Source: an uncultured Oscillospiraceae bacterium (GTDB taxonomy: Bacteria > Bacillota > Clostridia > Oscillospirales > Oscillospiraceae). Taken from it: DNA of 64,000 nt. The position numbers and the translations under genes are program-made. The stretch lies in contig CAJUQN010000005.1 in NCBI GenBank assembly GCA_910588625.1, positions 16,070 through 80,069 on the forward strand, in the 5' to 3' direction. Positions within the stretch are counted from its first letter, which is position 1, and each line of letters opens with the position of its first letter. This document shows, piece after piece, positions 1-7,964 of this stretch. The notes beneath the pieces were generated by a model. It saw only the letters and a list, made by a program, of their open reading frames with translations, was not told the origin of the DNA and did no database searches.

Positions 1-2
1 AG

Positions 3-218
3 TTTGACCTGATGGCCCTGTTAATGCAGAATCCGGGGCGAGTGTACAGCCGGGAAAACCTGCTCAATCTGGTGTGGGGCTACGAGTATATCGGCGAGTT
101 CCGCACGGTGGACGTGCACATCCGCCGCCTGCGGGAAAAGCTGGAGCCAGACCCCGCCAATCCCGAGCACATCCTGACCAAGTGGGGCGTGGGGTACTAT
201 CTGGCCAACGATTTGTAA
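3..218 (+). CDS. OmpR/PhoB-family response regulator, C-terminal part (cut by window edge)
   Basis: The gene is truncated on the left: the reading frame is open from the first complete codon and 71 residues are visible. They form the winged-helix DNA-binding domain of the OmpR/PhoB family, with the recognition-helix signature RTVDVHIRRLREKLE followed by the C-terminal hairpin segment WGVGYYL. The receiver domain lies outside the window. A histidine kinase follows 20 bases downstream on the same strand, so the two almost certainly form a two-component pair. The signal sensed cannot be told from the sequence. Confidence 0.93.
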   Translation, partial: FDLMALLMQNPGRVYSRENLLNLVWGYEYIGEFRTVDVHIRRLREKLEPDPANPEHILTKWGVGYYLANDL

Positions 219-238
219 TTAAGAAAAGAGGTGGGCGT

Positions 239-1690
239 GTGAAGGCAGTGAAGCGAAGGGAGCGGGAAAAGGGCGTCCCCTTTTTCCGGAGCATCCAGGC
301 CAAGTACGCCCTGACCTACCTGCTGGTGGTGGCGGCCATCCTCATCGTTATGAACACCTACCCCGTGCTGATGGCGGAAAACATGGTGTTTACCTCCAAG
401 GAGAGTACCCTGAGGCGGCAGGCCCTGGTCATCGGCTCCACCCTGTCCGTGTCCGAAACCCTGACAAAGGAGGGCGTGGAGCAGACCATGGCCCTGCTGG
501 AGGAGGCCCAGGGCACCCGGGTCCTGGTCACAGACGCCTCCGGCCTCATCCTGTATGACAGCTCCACCCTGGACAACCGGGTGGGGGACTATGCCCTCAT
601 GGGCGAGGTGGTGTGGGCCCTGCGGGGGCAGGACGCCTCCCGGGCCGAGTACCGGGAGGGGGCCATCCGCACCCGGGCGGCAGTGCCCATCATGTACCAC
701 GGCATGACTTTGGGGGCGGTGTATCTCTATGAGTACGACACCGAGCAGGCGGACGTCCTGCTGTCCATCCTGGCCAACCTGCGCTATATCTCCATCGTCA
801 TCTGCGTGGTGGCGCTGGTGCTGGTGGTGCTGCTGTCCAAGACCCTGACCCGAAACACCGTCCGCCTGCTGTCCGCCATCCGCCACGTGCGGGAGGGTGA
901 ATATAACCACCGGGTGGAATCCCAGGGCCGGGACGAGATGGCCCAGCTGGCTGATGAATTCAACCAGCTCACCGACCGCCTCCAGACCACGGAGGAGGCT
1001 CGGCGGCGGTTTGTGTCCGACGCCTCCCACGAGCTGAAAACCCCCCTGGCCTCCATCCGCCTGCTGACCGATTCCATTTTGCAGAACGAATCGGTGGACA
1101 TGGAGACGGTGCGGGAGTTTGTCTCCGACATTGGCGAGGAGGCGGACCGCCTGACCCGCATCAGCGAACACCTCTTGGCCCTGACCCGTCTGGACGCCAG
1201 TGCGGAGCGGACCTCCGAGCCGGTGGAGCTGGGACGTGTGGCGGATCAGGTGGTACACCTGCTCACACCTGTGGCCCAGACATCTCAGGTGGAGCTCAGA
1301 ACCAGCCTGGCCTCTGCCTGTGCCCTGCGGGCCAACGAGGACGATATCTACCAAGTGGCCTTTAACCTGATTGAGAACGCCATCAAATACAACCAGCCAG
1401 GTGGCCGGGTGGAGGTGGTGGTCTGCCGTCGGGGGGACAAGGTGGCGCTGACCGTCACCGACACCGGCCTGGGCGTTCCGGAGGAGGACCTGCCCAAAAT
1501 TTTCGACCGCTTTTACCGGGTGGACAAGGCCCGGTCTCGAGCGGCGGGAGGCACCGGTCTGGGGCTGTCCATCGCTCGGGACACGGCGAGAGTCCACGGC
1601 GGCGACATTACAGCGGGACCCAACCCCGCCGGACGGGGCACCCGGTTCGAGGCGGAGTTCCCCGCCCTGCGAGAGGGGGATGGCGAATGA
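239..1690 (+). CDS. Membrane sensor histidine kinase
   Basis: A 483-residue sensor kinase paired with the response regulator just upstream. I chose the GTG at 239 because AAGAGGTGG lies just before it, whereas earlier starts would run into the preceding gene. The order is: TM1 at about 23-43, an extracytoplasmic sensor region of about 140 residues, TM2 at about 183-201, HAMP, HisKA with the phospho-acceptor His264 in SHELKTPLAS, and a HATPase_c domain with an N box (NLIENAIKYN) and the glycine-rich boxes DTGLGVPEE and GTGLGLSIA. The stop codon overlaps the next start (ATGA). That ties it to the GerMN lipoprotein, which suggests an envelope or spore-related signal, but this is inference. Confidence 0.93.
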   Translation: MKAVKRREREKGVPFFRSIQAKYALTYLLVVAAILIVMNTYPVLMAENMVFTSKESTLRRQALVIGSTLSVSETLTKEGVEQTMALLEEAQGTRVLVTDASGLILYDSSTLDNRVGDYALMGEVVWALRGQDASRAEYREGAIRTRAAVPIMYHGMTLGAVYLYEYDTEQADVLLSILANLRYISIVICVVALVLVVLLSKTLTRNTVRLLSAIRHVREGEYNHRVESQGRDEMAQLADEFNQLTDRLQTTEEARRRFVSDASHELKTPLASIRLLTDSILQNESVDMETVREFVSDIGEEADRLTRISEHLLALTRLDASAERTSEPVELGRVADQVVHLLTPVAQTSQVELRTSLASACALRANEDDIYQVAFNLIENAIKYNQPGGRVEVVVCRRGDKVALTVTDTGLGVPEEDLPKIFDRFYRVDKARSRAAGGTGLGLSIARDTARVHGGDITAGPNPAGRGTRFEAEFPALREGDGE

Positions 1691-2562
1691 AAAAAGCCAT
1701 TGCGCGTCTGCTGCTGGCTGCGCTGGTGCTGGCGTTGGCTTTCGGCTGCGCTGACCGGAATCAGGAGGAACCGGAGGGGCTCTACCTGTGGTTTCCGGTG
1801 AATCCGGCCCTGGGCGAGGTGTCCGGCATCCTGGATGCCTGCCCCTATACAGGGGAGGACCGTTCCATCCCCGGCCTGCTGTCCGCCCTGCTGGCGGGAC
1901 CGCCTCAGGAGGAGATCGAGTTAGCCGCTATCATCCCTGCCGGGACGCGGGTACTCAGTTGGTCTCTGGAAAACCAGGTGGCCAATGTGGAACTGTCCGC
2001 AGCCTACGCCGAGCTGGTGGGTATCAATTTGACTCTGGCAGATTCGTGCATTACCCTCACCCTGGCCCAGCTGCCGGGAGTGGAAGGGGTGCGGGTCACC
2101 GTCAACGGCGGCGGGCAGTCCTACCGGGAGCGTCCGGTGCTGTACCCCAAGGATGTGCTGTTCTCCGGGGCGGAGGAAACGCCGGTGGAGGTCACCGCCG
2201 CCCTCTATTTCCGTCGGGAGAGCGGGGATTCTCTGGGCTTCGAGTGGCGTAAATTTCGCTTGACGGAGGGGAGCATTCCCGCAAAAGCGGTACTCACGGC
2301 TCTCATTGCCGGGCCAGAGGACAAAGGATTGCTTCCGCTGCTGCCAAGCGAACTGACAGTCCGCTCCGCCTGGGTGGATGAGGGCCTATGCACCGCCGAC
2401 CTGTCTGCCCATTTGCTGGATTTGCCAGAAAACGAGCGAACGCTTGCCGTTTCTTCCATCGTTGAGACTCTGTGCAGCCTGGATACGGTAGAGCAAGTGC
2501 AAATTCTAATAGAAGGAGAACCCGCCGGAGAACTGACCGCCCTGTCCCCGCCCACCCCTTAA
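1687..2562 (+). CDS. GerMN-domain lipoprotein
   Basis: A 291-residue predicted lipoprotein. A hydrophobic signal of about 20 residues ends in the lipobox LAFG-Cys21. The rest holds two GerMN-like modules: a first with LLAGPPQEEIELAAIIPAGT and a second with LTALIAGPEDKGLLPLLP, each followed by the VANVELS/CTADLS type strand. GerMN domains occur in the spore germination protein GerM and in LpqB-like lipoproteins linked to two-component systems. It is translationally coupled to the kinase (4-base overlap), so it may be an accessory sensor or a target of that system. Confidence in the domain is high, in the role low. Confidence 0.85.
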   Translation: MKKAIARLLLAALVLALAFGCADRNQEEPEGLYLWFPVNPALGEVSGILDACPYTGEDRSIPGLLSALLAGPPQEEIELAAIIPAGTRVLSWSLENQVANVELSAAYAELVGINLTLADSCITLTLAQLPGVEGVRVTVNGGGQSYRERPVLYPKDVLFSGAEETPVEVTAALYFRRESGDSLGFEWRKFRLTEGSIPAKAVLTALIAGPEDKGLLPLLPSELTVRSAWVDEGLCTADLSAHLLDLPENERTLAVSSIVETLCSLDTVEQVQILIEGEPAGELTALSPPTP

Positions 2563-2568
2563 CCGTAA

Positions 2569-2684
2569 GCGGAGGGACCAGCCTCCCCCTGCGGGGGCGA
2601 CTCCCACTAGGATGTGCAAATGGGGGCGGGTCTGCAAGCGAGATGGTCTGAACTGCCCCCGCAGGGGGAGGCTGGTCCCTCCGC
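2569..2684 (+). repeat. Palindromic intergenic repeat, family A, copy 1
   Basis: A 116-bp element whose outer ends are inverted repeats of about 27 bases (GCGGAGGGACCAGCCTCCCC at the left, its complement at the right). The centre contains CGACTCCCACTAGGA. A second copy lies at 4100-4212 in the opposite orientation, so the two bracket the interrupted metY gene. It resembles a REP or MITE-like element. No coding potential was seen. Confidence 0.85.
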
Positions 2685-2752
2685 TCCTGCTTCCGGCTAT
2701 GCCGCCCTACCGCCCCCCCTCATCCGTCATCTGTTTGGCAAATGCCACCCTG

Positions 2753-2780
2753 CTTCCCCATAGGGGAAGGCTTTGGCGCG
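2753..2780 (+). repeat. Short CTTCCCC/GGGGAAG hairpin repeat, family C
   Basis: CTTCCCC, three bases, then GGGGAAG, followed by GCTTTGGCGCG. The same hairpin core recurs at about 31201, 33370, 34684 and 52034. It lies between the palindromic repeat and the metY ribosome binding site, so it would be in the mRNA leader. Confidence 0.65.
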
Positions 2781-2811
2781 ATAATATATTATTAGAAAGG
2801 AAGATATACCC

Positions 2812-4086
2812 ATGAATTTCAACACCAACTGCCTCCACGCCGGTTACCGCCCCGGCAACGGCGAACCCCGCAACATCCCCATCATCCAGTCCACAACCTT
2901 CCGCTACGAGACCAGCTCGGACATGGGCAGGCTGTTCGACCTGGAGGCTGAAGGCTACTTCTACACCCGCCTGCAAAACCCCACCAGCGACATGGTGGCG
3001 GCCCGGCTGTGCGCGCTGGAGGGGGGCGCGGCGGCCATGCTGCTGTCCTCCGGGTAGGCTGCAAATTTCTTTGCCATTTTCAATATCGCCTCCGCTGGCG
3101 ATCACATCGTGGCTTCTTCCGCCATCTATGGCGGAACCTATAACCTGTTCGCCGTCACCATGAAGCGCATGGGCATCGAGTTCACCTTCGTGGATCCGGA
3201 CTGCCCGGAGGACGAGCTGAACGCCGCCTTCAAGCCCAATACCAAGGCCCTCTTTGGCGAGACCATCGCCAATCCCGCCCTGACCGTGCTGGACATCGAG
3301 AAGTTCGCCCGCGCCGCCCACGCCCACGGCGTGCCCCTGATCGTGGACAACACCTTCGCCACACCGGCCCTGTGCCGTCCCTTCCAGTGGGGTGTGGACA
3401 TCGTGACCCACTCCACCACCAAGTACCTGGACGGCCACGCCGCCACCGTAGGCGGGGCCATCGTGGACTCCGGCAGCTTTGACTGGAATGCCCACGCGGA
3501 TAAATACCCCGGCCTTACCACTCCCGATGACAGCTACCACGGCGTGACCTACACCGAGCGCTTCGGACAGGGCGGGGCTTATATCACCAAGGCGGTAGTC
3601 CAGCTGATGCGGGACTTCGGCTCCACCCCCGCCCCCATGAACGCCTGGCTGCTGGGCATGGGTATTGAGACCCTCCCCCTGCGTATGGCAAAGCACTGCG
3701 AGAACGCCCAGGCCGTGGCGGAGTGGCTGCAAAAGCACGAAAAGGTGGCCTGGGTGCGGTATGCGGGCCTGCCCGGAGACAAATACTATGAGCTGGCGCG
3801 GAAGTATCTGCCCAACGGCTGCTGCGGCGTGGTGTCCTTCGGCGTGAAGGGCGGCCGGGCCGCCGCGGAGCGGTTCATGGCGGGGCTGAAGCTGGCCTCC
3901 ATTGCCACCCATGTGGCGGATGCCAAGACCTGCGTGCTCCACCCCGCCTCCGCCACACACCGGCAGATGAACGACGCGGAACTGGCCGCCGCCGGGGTGT
4001 CTCCGGATCTGGTGCGGTTCTCCGTGGGGCTGGAAGATGTGAACGACTTGATCGCTGATTTGAGTCAGGCACTGGAGCTGGTATAA
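2812..4086 (+). pseudogene. metY: O-acetylhomoserine sulfhydrylase/aminocarboxypropyltransferase, interrupted by one in-frame TAG
   Basis: A PLP-dependent Cys/Met metabolism enzyme that makes homocysteine from O-acetylhomoserine and sulfide. The start at 2812 has AAAGGAAG upstream. Codon 82 (3055-3057) is TAG, in the context SSG-stop-AANFFAIFNIA. Relatives have glutamine there (SSGQAA), so a single C-to-T change of CAG explains it. The frame is otherwise open for 424 codons and keeps the PLP lysine in THSTTKYLDGHA, the VDNTFATP segment and the C-terminal SVGLED motif. It may be a recent nonsense mutation, a sequencing error, or a suppressed codon. TAG ends other genes here (e.g. at 9047 and 48977), so general recoding is unlikely. 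No neighbour in the window is a sulfur gene. Confidence 0.9.
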
Positions 4087-4099
4087 ACTTTTCGCAAGG

Positions 4100-4212
4100 C
4101 GGCGGGACCAACCTCCCCCTGCGGGGACAGTTCATACGGGGCGGGGCGAAAGACATGGACTTTCTGCACGTCCTAGTGGGAGTCGTCCCCGCAGGGAGAG
4201 ATTGATCCCGTC
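4100..4212 (-). repeat. Palindromic intergenic repeat, family A, copy 2 (inverted)
   Basis: The reverse complement matches the copy at 2569-2684 along its length: outer arms GGGA(C/T)CA(G/A)(C/T)CT and CCCTGCGGGG, the central CGACTCCCACTAGGA, and the GAACTG before the second arm. The outer arms can pair with each other. It sits between the metY stop codon and the MerR promoter. Confidence 0.85.
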
Positions 4213-4245
4213 GTTTCGTTGTGCGCAGATTTTTTGAAATACCCC

Positions 4246-4276
4246 TTGACCTTCCACTTGGTGGAAGGTGTACCAT
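4246..4276 (+). promoter_or_regulatory. MerR-type promoter with 19-bp spacer and central palindrome
   Basis: A -35 box TTGACC (4246-4251) and a -10 box TACCAT (4271-4276) are separated by 19 bp. The spacer holds a perfect inverted repeat, ACCTTCCAC, three bases, GTGGAAGGT (4249-4269). The over-long spacer and a palindrome between the boxes are the hallmark of promoters untwisted by MerR-family activators, and the next gene encodes one. This is strong evidence for autoregulation. Confidence 0.9.
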
Positions 4277-4299
4277 GGTCTCAAGAGGGAGGGAAGACG

Positions 4300-4950
4300 A
4301 TGAAAATCAATCAGGTGGAGCAGCTGGTGGGCATCACCAAAGGGAACATCCGATTCTATGAAAAAGAGGGGCTGCTCACCCCCGGGCGCAATACGGAAAA
4401 CGGCTACCGGGACTACAGCGACGCCGATGTGGTGTGGCTGAAAAAAATCAAGCTGCTGCGGATGCTGGACGTGCCCATCGAGGAGATTTTGCGCCTCAAG
4501 TCCGGGTCGCTGACCCTGGAGGACGCTATGGGGCGGCATATCATCCAGCTGGAGCGCAAGCAGTCCAACCTGGCCGCGGCCCAAGGCGTATGCGTCCAGA
4601 TCCGGGACAGCCACAGCCAATTGGACGGCCTGGACGCCGACGGGGTGCTGGCATCCATGGAGCGGCAGGAACAGGAGGGAACCAAATTCATGAACGTAGG
4701 AAAACAGGACAAATTGACCCGATACGTCAGTCCCGTGGGTGCGGCGGTGGTGATTCTGGTGATGATGGCGGCGTTTCTGGCCCTTATCGTCTGGGGCTTT
4801 ACCACCGCGCCGGAGGAGGCTCCGCCCATCGGCATCATCGTCTCCATCGCGGCGGTGCCGGTGGTGGTTATCATCGGCGTACTGGCGGCGCTGTACCAGC
4901 GCATCAAGCAGATCAAGGGAGGGGAAGAGGATGCTGCTGCTCAATATTGA
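4300..4950 (+). CDS. MerR-family regulator with two C-terminal membrane helices
   Basis: A 216-residue one-component regulator. The start at 4300 is preceded by AGAGGGAGGG, and the upstream in-frame start would overlap the promoter. Residues 1-70 are a MerR winged helix (GNIRFYEKEGLLTPGRN, GYRDYS, LKKIKLLRMLDVPIEEI), and about 75-110 are the dimerisation coiled coil. In place of a soluble ligand domain there are two hydrophobic helices at about 146-167 and 177-199. The protein should therefore sit in the membrane with its DNA-binding end in the cytosol, and may sense an envelope-active compound. It overlaps the YbjQ gene by 20 bases. The metal-binding cysteine pattern of CueR/ZntR is absent. 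Confidence 0.88.
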   Translation: MKINQVEQLVGITKGNIRFYEKEGLLTPGRNTENGYRDYSDADVVWLKKIKLLRMLDVPIEEILRLKSGSLTLEDAMGRHIIQLERKQSNLAAAQGVCVQIRDSHSQLDGLDADGVLASMERQEQEGTKFMNVGKQDKLTRYVSPVGAAVVILVMMAAFLALIVWGFTTAPEEAPPIGIIVSIAAVPVVVIIGVLAALYQRIKQIKGGEEDAAAQY

Positions 4951-5245
4951 CCACATCCCCGGACGGGAAATTGAGGCGCTGTCCATTGTGAAGGGTTCGG
5001 TGGTCCAGTGCAAGAGCTTCGGCAAGGACTTTATGGCCGGGATGAAGACCTTTGTGGGCGGAGAGATCGAGAGCTATACCGCCATGCTCATCGAGGCCCG
5101 CCAGCTGGCCACCAAGCGGATGGTGGACGAGGCGGAGGCCCTGGGGGCGGACGCGGTGGTCAATGTCCGCTACGCCTCCGCGTCCATCATGCAGGGGGCG
5201 GCGGAGATCACCGTGTACGGCACGGCGGTGCGCTATAAGGGGTGA
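4931..5245 (+). CDS. YbjQ/UPF0145 family protein
   Basis: A 104-residue protein of the YbjQ (UPF0145, often called heavy-metal-binding domain) family. Characteristic segments are the N-terminal strand (residues 1-20), the central KTFVGGEIESYTAMLIEARQ, and GADAVVNVRY near the C-terminus. Members form small beta-rich pentamers, and their function is poorly known. It overlaps the MerR gene by 20 bases, with GGAAGAGG before its start, so the two are translated together. The next gene begins six bases after its stop. Confidence 0.9.
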   Translation: MLLLNIDHIPGREIEALSIVKGSVVQCKSFGKDFMAGMKTFVGGEIESYTAMLIEARQLATKRMVDEAEALGADAVVNVRYASASIMQGAAEITVYGTAVRYKG

Positions 5246-5250
5246 GCGTT

Positions 5251-5538
5251 ATGGAAGATAAAAAGCGTTTTTGGCCCTTCCTGCTGGTGATTCCTCTGAT
5301 TGCTGCTGCGGCGGTGGGCTGGTTTCTGCTGCCGGACGAACTGATTGCGCAAATCGGCGTGGACGGACAGCCCAGCAAGGTATGGCCAAAGCTGCTTGCC
5401 CTGCCGCTGCCCGTGGCGGTTGGGGTTTTGGGGGCGTGGTTCGCTTCGTTCGAGGAGAAGGAGAAACGTTTAAGCGGCTTCCTTGTTCTGGCCGTGGCGG
5501 CCGCTATCACCATATTTAACTTTGTTATGAACCTTTGA
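5251..5538 (+). CDS. Small three-helix membrane protein, DUF1648/SdpI-like
   Basis: A 95-residue protein with hydrophobic segments at about 8-26, 46-64 and 73-92. Between the first two is LPDELIAQIGVDGQPSKVW, which resembles the DUF1648 motif (a proline/glycine loop ending in G-x-P-x-x). That motif is found at the N-terminus of SdpI-type immunity proteins. I take the ATG at 5251, with AAGGGGTG upstream, rather than the GTG at 5242. It lies in the operon of the membrane MerR and YbjQ genes. The family call is tentative. Confidence 0.7.
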   Translation: MEDKKRFWPFLLVIPLIAAAAVGWFLLPDELIAQIGVDGQPSKVWPKLLALPLPVAVGVLGAWFASFEEKEKRLSGFLVLAVAAAITIFNFVMNL

Positions 5539-5589
5539 CCAGGTGTAAGGTTTGAACTTTTTCATGTTTCCAAGAAAGAAGGTACTTCT

Positions 5590-6303
5590 ATGCTTCGCAT
5601 CGAACACTATTCCAAAACCTATCCCGGAGGGAAAAAGGCCGTGGACGACCTGACCCTCCACGTGCGCCCCGGCGAGATTTACGGCTTCATCGGCCACAAC
5701 GGGGCGGGCAAAACCACCACCCTCCGGGCGGTGGCGGGAGTGATGGACTTTACCGAGGGGACCATCGCCATCGACGGACACGACATCAAAAAGGACCCGG
5801 TGGGGGCCAAGCGGGTCACCGCCTTCCTGCCCGACAACCCGGATTTGTACGAGTTCATGAAGGGAATCGACTACCTCAACTTCATTGCCGACCTATACGA
5901 CATCCCAGCGGACCAGCGCACCGCCGACATCGGCAAATTCGGCGACGCCTTCGAGCTGACCGGAAATCTGGGCTCCGCCATAGGAAGCTATTCCCATGGT
6001 ATGCGGCAGAAGCTGGCTCTCATCTCAGCCTTTATCCGCCGCCCCAAGCTGCTGATTTTAGACGAGCCTTTTGTGGGCCTGGATCCCTCCGCTTCCCACC
6101 TGATGAAGGGGTATCTGGCGGAATTGTGCCGAGGGGGATCGGCGGTGTTTTTCTCCACCCATGTGCTGGAGGTGGCGGAAAAGCTGTGCCACCAAATCGC
6201 CATCATCAAGGACGGGCGGCTGGTGAAGAGCGGCCCCACCGAGGCGCTGGTGGGCGACTCCTCCCTGGAGGACGTATTCCTGGAGCTGGAGGGAGAAAAA
6301 TGA
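5590..6303 (+). CDS. ABC transporter ATP-binding protein
   Basis: A 237-residue ABC ATPase. Walker A is GHNGAGKT (35-42), the signature loop is SYSHGMRQK, Walker B is LLILDEP, followed by the D-loop and the switch histidine in FFSTHVLE. The single-domain form and the partner permease are of the ABC-2 export type, found in bacitracin/antimicrobial-peptide and cell-envelope exporters. It starts 51 bases after the small membrane protein with no terminator between, so it probably belongs to the MerR-controlled operon. The substrate is unknown. Confidence 0.93.
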   Translation: MLRIEHYSKTYPGGKKAVDDLTLHVRPGEIYGFIGHNGAGKTTTLRAVAGVMDFTEGTIAIDGHDIKKDPVGAKRVTAFLPDNPDLYEFMKGIDYLNFIADLYDIPADQRTADIGKFGDAFELTGNLGSAIGSYSHGMRQKLALISAFIRRPKLLILDEPFVGLDPSASHLMKGYLAELCRGGSAVFFSTHVLEVAEKLCHQIAIIKDGRLVKSGPTEALVGDSSLEDVFLELEGEK

Positions 6304-7886
6304 AGAAGTTTCTCACTTTGCTGAAGGTGAGCATACAGTCTATGCTGCTCTCCTCCACCAATTCCCGGGGCCGCAGTCGGAAAAAGGCGGCCACCGGCCT
6401 GGGCGCCGTCGTTGCCATTGCCGGCCTGGGCCTCTACCTCTCCGGTTTTTACAGCTACATGCTGATGCAGGCGCTGGCCCCCTCGCATATGGAGATATTG
6501 GTGTTCATCTTTATGGGCATGGCCGCCCTGGTGGGCGGGCTGCTGTTCACCACCTTCGCCGTCAAGGGCGTGGTGTTTGGCGGGAAGGACAACGACCTGC
6601 TGCTGAGTATGCCGGTATCCTCCACCCTGCTGATGGCCAGCCGGGTGACGGCCATCTACCTGGAAAACCTGCTGTTCTCTGCCTTTGTGCTGCTCCCCGC
6701 CGGGGTGGTCTGCACAATACTGACCCAGAGCGGCATGGGGCACAGCCTCCTCTTTTGGGTGCGGCTTGTCATCGCGGCCCTGACCCTGCCCCTGCTGGAT
6801 ACGGCGCTGTCGGTCCTGCTGGGGGCGCTGGTGGCCTTTCTGTCCGCCAGGGTATCCAAGGGAGCGCTGGGACAGAACATCGTGACTGGCTTGTTTCTGG
6901 TTGTGGTGTTCTATTTTTCCTTTAACCTTAACAGAATGATTAGCGGCCTTGCCGCCAATGCCGCTGGTATAAAGGACTCCCTTAACTGGGCCGCGCCCCT
7001 GCTGTGGATGGGCGAGGGCATCCTGGGGGACTGGGGCCTGCTGCTGGCCTTCGCCGCCTGCTGTGTCATTCCCTTTGCCCTGGTGGTATTCGGCCTGGGC
7101 CGGGTCTACCGGCAGGCAGTCACAGCCTTCGCCGCCCGATCTGCCCAGAGCAACTATAAGCTCTCCGCCCAATCCGCCTCCAGTCAAAAGAAGGCCCTTT
7201 TGCGGAAGGAGGCCCAGCGGTTCTTTGGCACGCCCATGTACTTCTGGAATGCCGGCCTTGGCCTGATTATGCTGCTGGCCGCCGGAGTGGCATCCCTGGT
7301 GATGCGGGAGAAGCTGCTTGCCTTTGTTGGTATGGAAGGTTTCCCCCTGCTGCCCATGGCGGCGGCTGTGATCTGCTTCTGCCTGTGTACCTGCCCCATC
7401 GCTGCCCCTTCCGTCAGCCTGGAGGGGAAATATCTCTGGATCCTGCGGGAGGCTCCCATGCCGGGCAGTACGCTGCTGTGGGTCAAGGCAGGGTTCCAGC
7501 TGCTGCTCACCCTCCCCTGTACCGTAATTGCCGGGGCGTGCATCTCCATTGCGTTGGGATTCCAGCTGTGGCAGGGCGCCGCGCTTCTGATTGCCACGCT
7601 GCTCTTTGCGGTGGGCCACGCCATGTTTGGGATGCTGATGGGGCTGACCTTCCCCAAGCTGGACGCGGTCAATGAGACCGTGGTCATCAAGCAGTCCCTG
7701 GCTACCACCTTGGCTATGTTCGTCCCTATGGCGGCGCTGGCTGCGGCGGGCGGGCTGTACTGGCTGGGCAGTCAGACGGTGGGCTGGGCCGCGTTGGCCC
7801 TGCCTGTTGCCCTGTTGGCGGTGCTGACAGCCGTTAGCACCATCACCTTGGCCAAACGCGGCCCGGCGATGCTGAGAGCGCTGTGA
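6300..7886 (+). CDS. ABC-2 type transporter permease, large multi-pass
   Basis: A 528-residue membrane protein translationally coupled to the ATPase (ATGA overlap at 6300). The first 30 residues are basic and amphipathic, followed by about a dozen hydrophobic stretches. Examples are AVVAIAGLGLYLSGFY, LLMASRVTAIYLENLLFSAFVLLP, and a C-terminal pair ending in VALLAVLTAVSTITLAKRG. This matches the putative ABC exporter permeases of Clostridia, which are longer than the 250-residue ABC-2 permeases. A strong terminator follows at once. It probably exports a lipid-active drug or an envelope component, but no substrate can be named. Confidence 0.88.
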   Translation: MKKFLTLLKVSIQSMLLSSTNSRGRSRKKAATGLGAVVAIAGLGLYLSGFYSYMLMQALAPSHMEILVFIFMGMAALVGGLLFTTFAVKGVVFGGKDNDLLLSMPVSSTLLMASRVTAIYLENLLFSAFVLLPAGVVCTILTQSGMGHSLLFWVRLVIAALTLPLLDTALSVLLGALVAFLSARVSKGALGQNIVTGLFLVVVFYFSFNLNRMISGLAANAAGIKDSLNWAAPLLWMGEGILGDWGLLLAFAACCVIPFALVVFGLGRVYRQAVTAFAARSAQSNYKLSAQSASSQKKALLRKEAQRFFGTPMYFWNAGLGLIMLLAAGVASLVMREKLLAFVGMEGFPLLPMAAAVICFCLCTCPIAAPSVSLEGKYLWILREAPMPGSTLLWVKAGFQLLLTLPCTVIAGACISIALGFQLWQGAALLIATLLFAVGHAMFGMLMGLTFPKLDAVNETVVIKQSLATTLAMFVPMAALAAAGGLYWLGSQTVGWAALALPVALLAVLTAVSTITLAKRGPAMLRAL

Positions 7887-7924
7887 TAGAAGGCCCCCGG
7901 TGCTGAACGCCGGGGGCCTTCTAT
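7886..7924 (+). terminator. Intrinsic terminator of the ABC operon
   Basis: A 15-bp stem: ATAGAAGGCCCCCGG, nine bases, CCGGGGGCCTTCTAT. It begins at the last base of the permease stop codon and ends ten bases before the -10 motif of mnmA. It lacks a long T tract, but the stem is very stable. Confidence 0.85.
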
Positions 7925-7933
7925 TGACACTGG

Positions 7934-7942
7934 TGGTATAAT
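7934..7942 (+). promoter_or_regulatory. Extended -10 promoter of mnmA
   Basis: TGGTATAAT is a consensus -10 box with the TGn extension, 23 bases before the mnmA start. There is no -35 at the right distance. The TTGACA at 7924 is only 7 bp away and overlaps the terminator, so it is not a usable partner. Confidence 0.7.
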
Positions 7943-7964
7943 ACGTACAGAAAGGGGCGGGAAT

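Noticed and set aside
2569..2811. SAM riboswitch before metY
   Set aside because: GGAGGGACCAGCC looks a little like part of a S-box, but it is the arm of a repeat that also occurs after the gene, and the other S-box helices are missing.
3055..3057. TAG read as pyrrolysine or a general stop-codon reassignment
   Set aside because: TAG ends several other intact genes in the window, and the enzyme family has no known pyrrolysine; one mutation is simpler.
7924..7942. TTGACA/TATAAT promoter before mnmA
   Set aside because: The boxes are only 7 bp apart; the -10 can only work as an extended -10.
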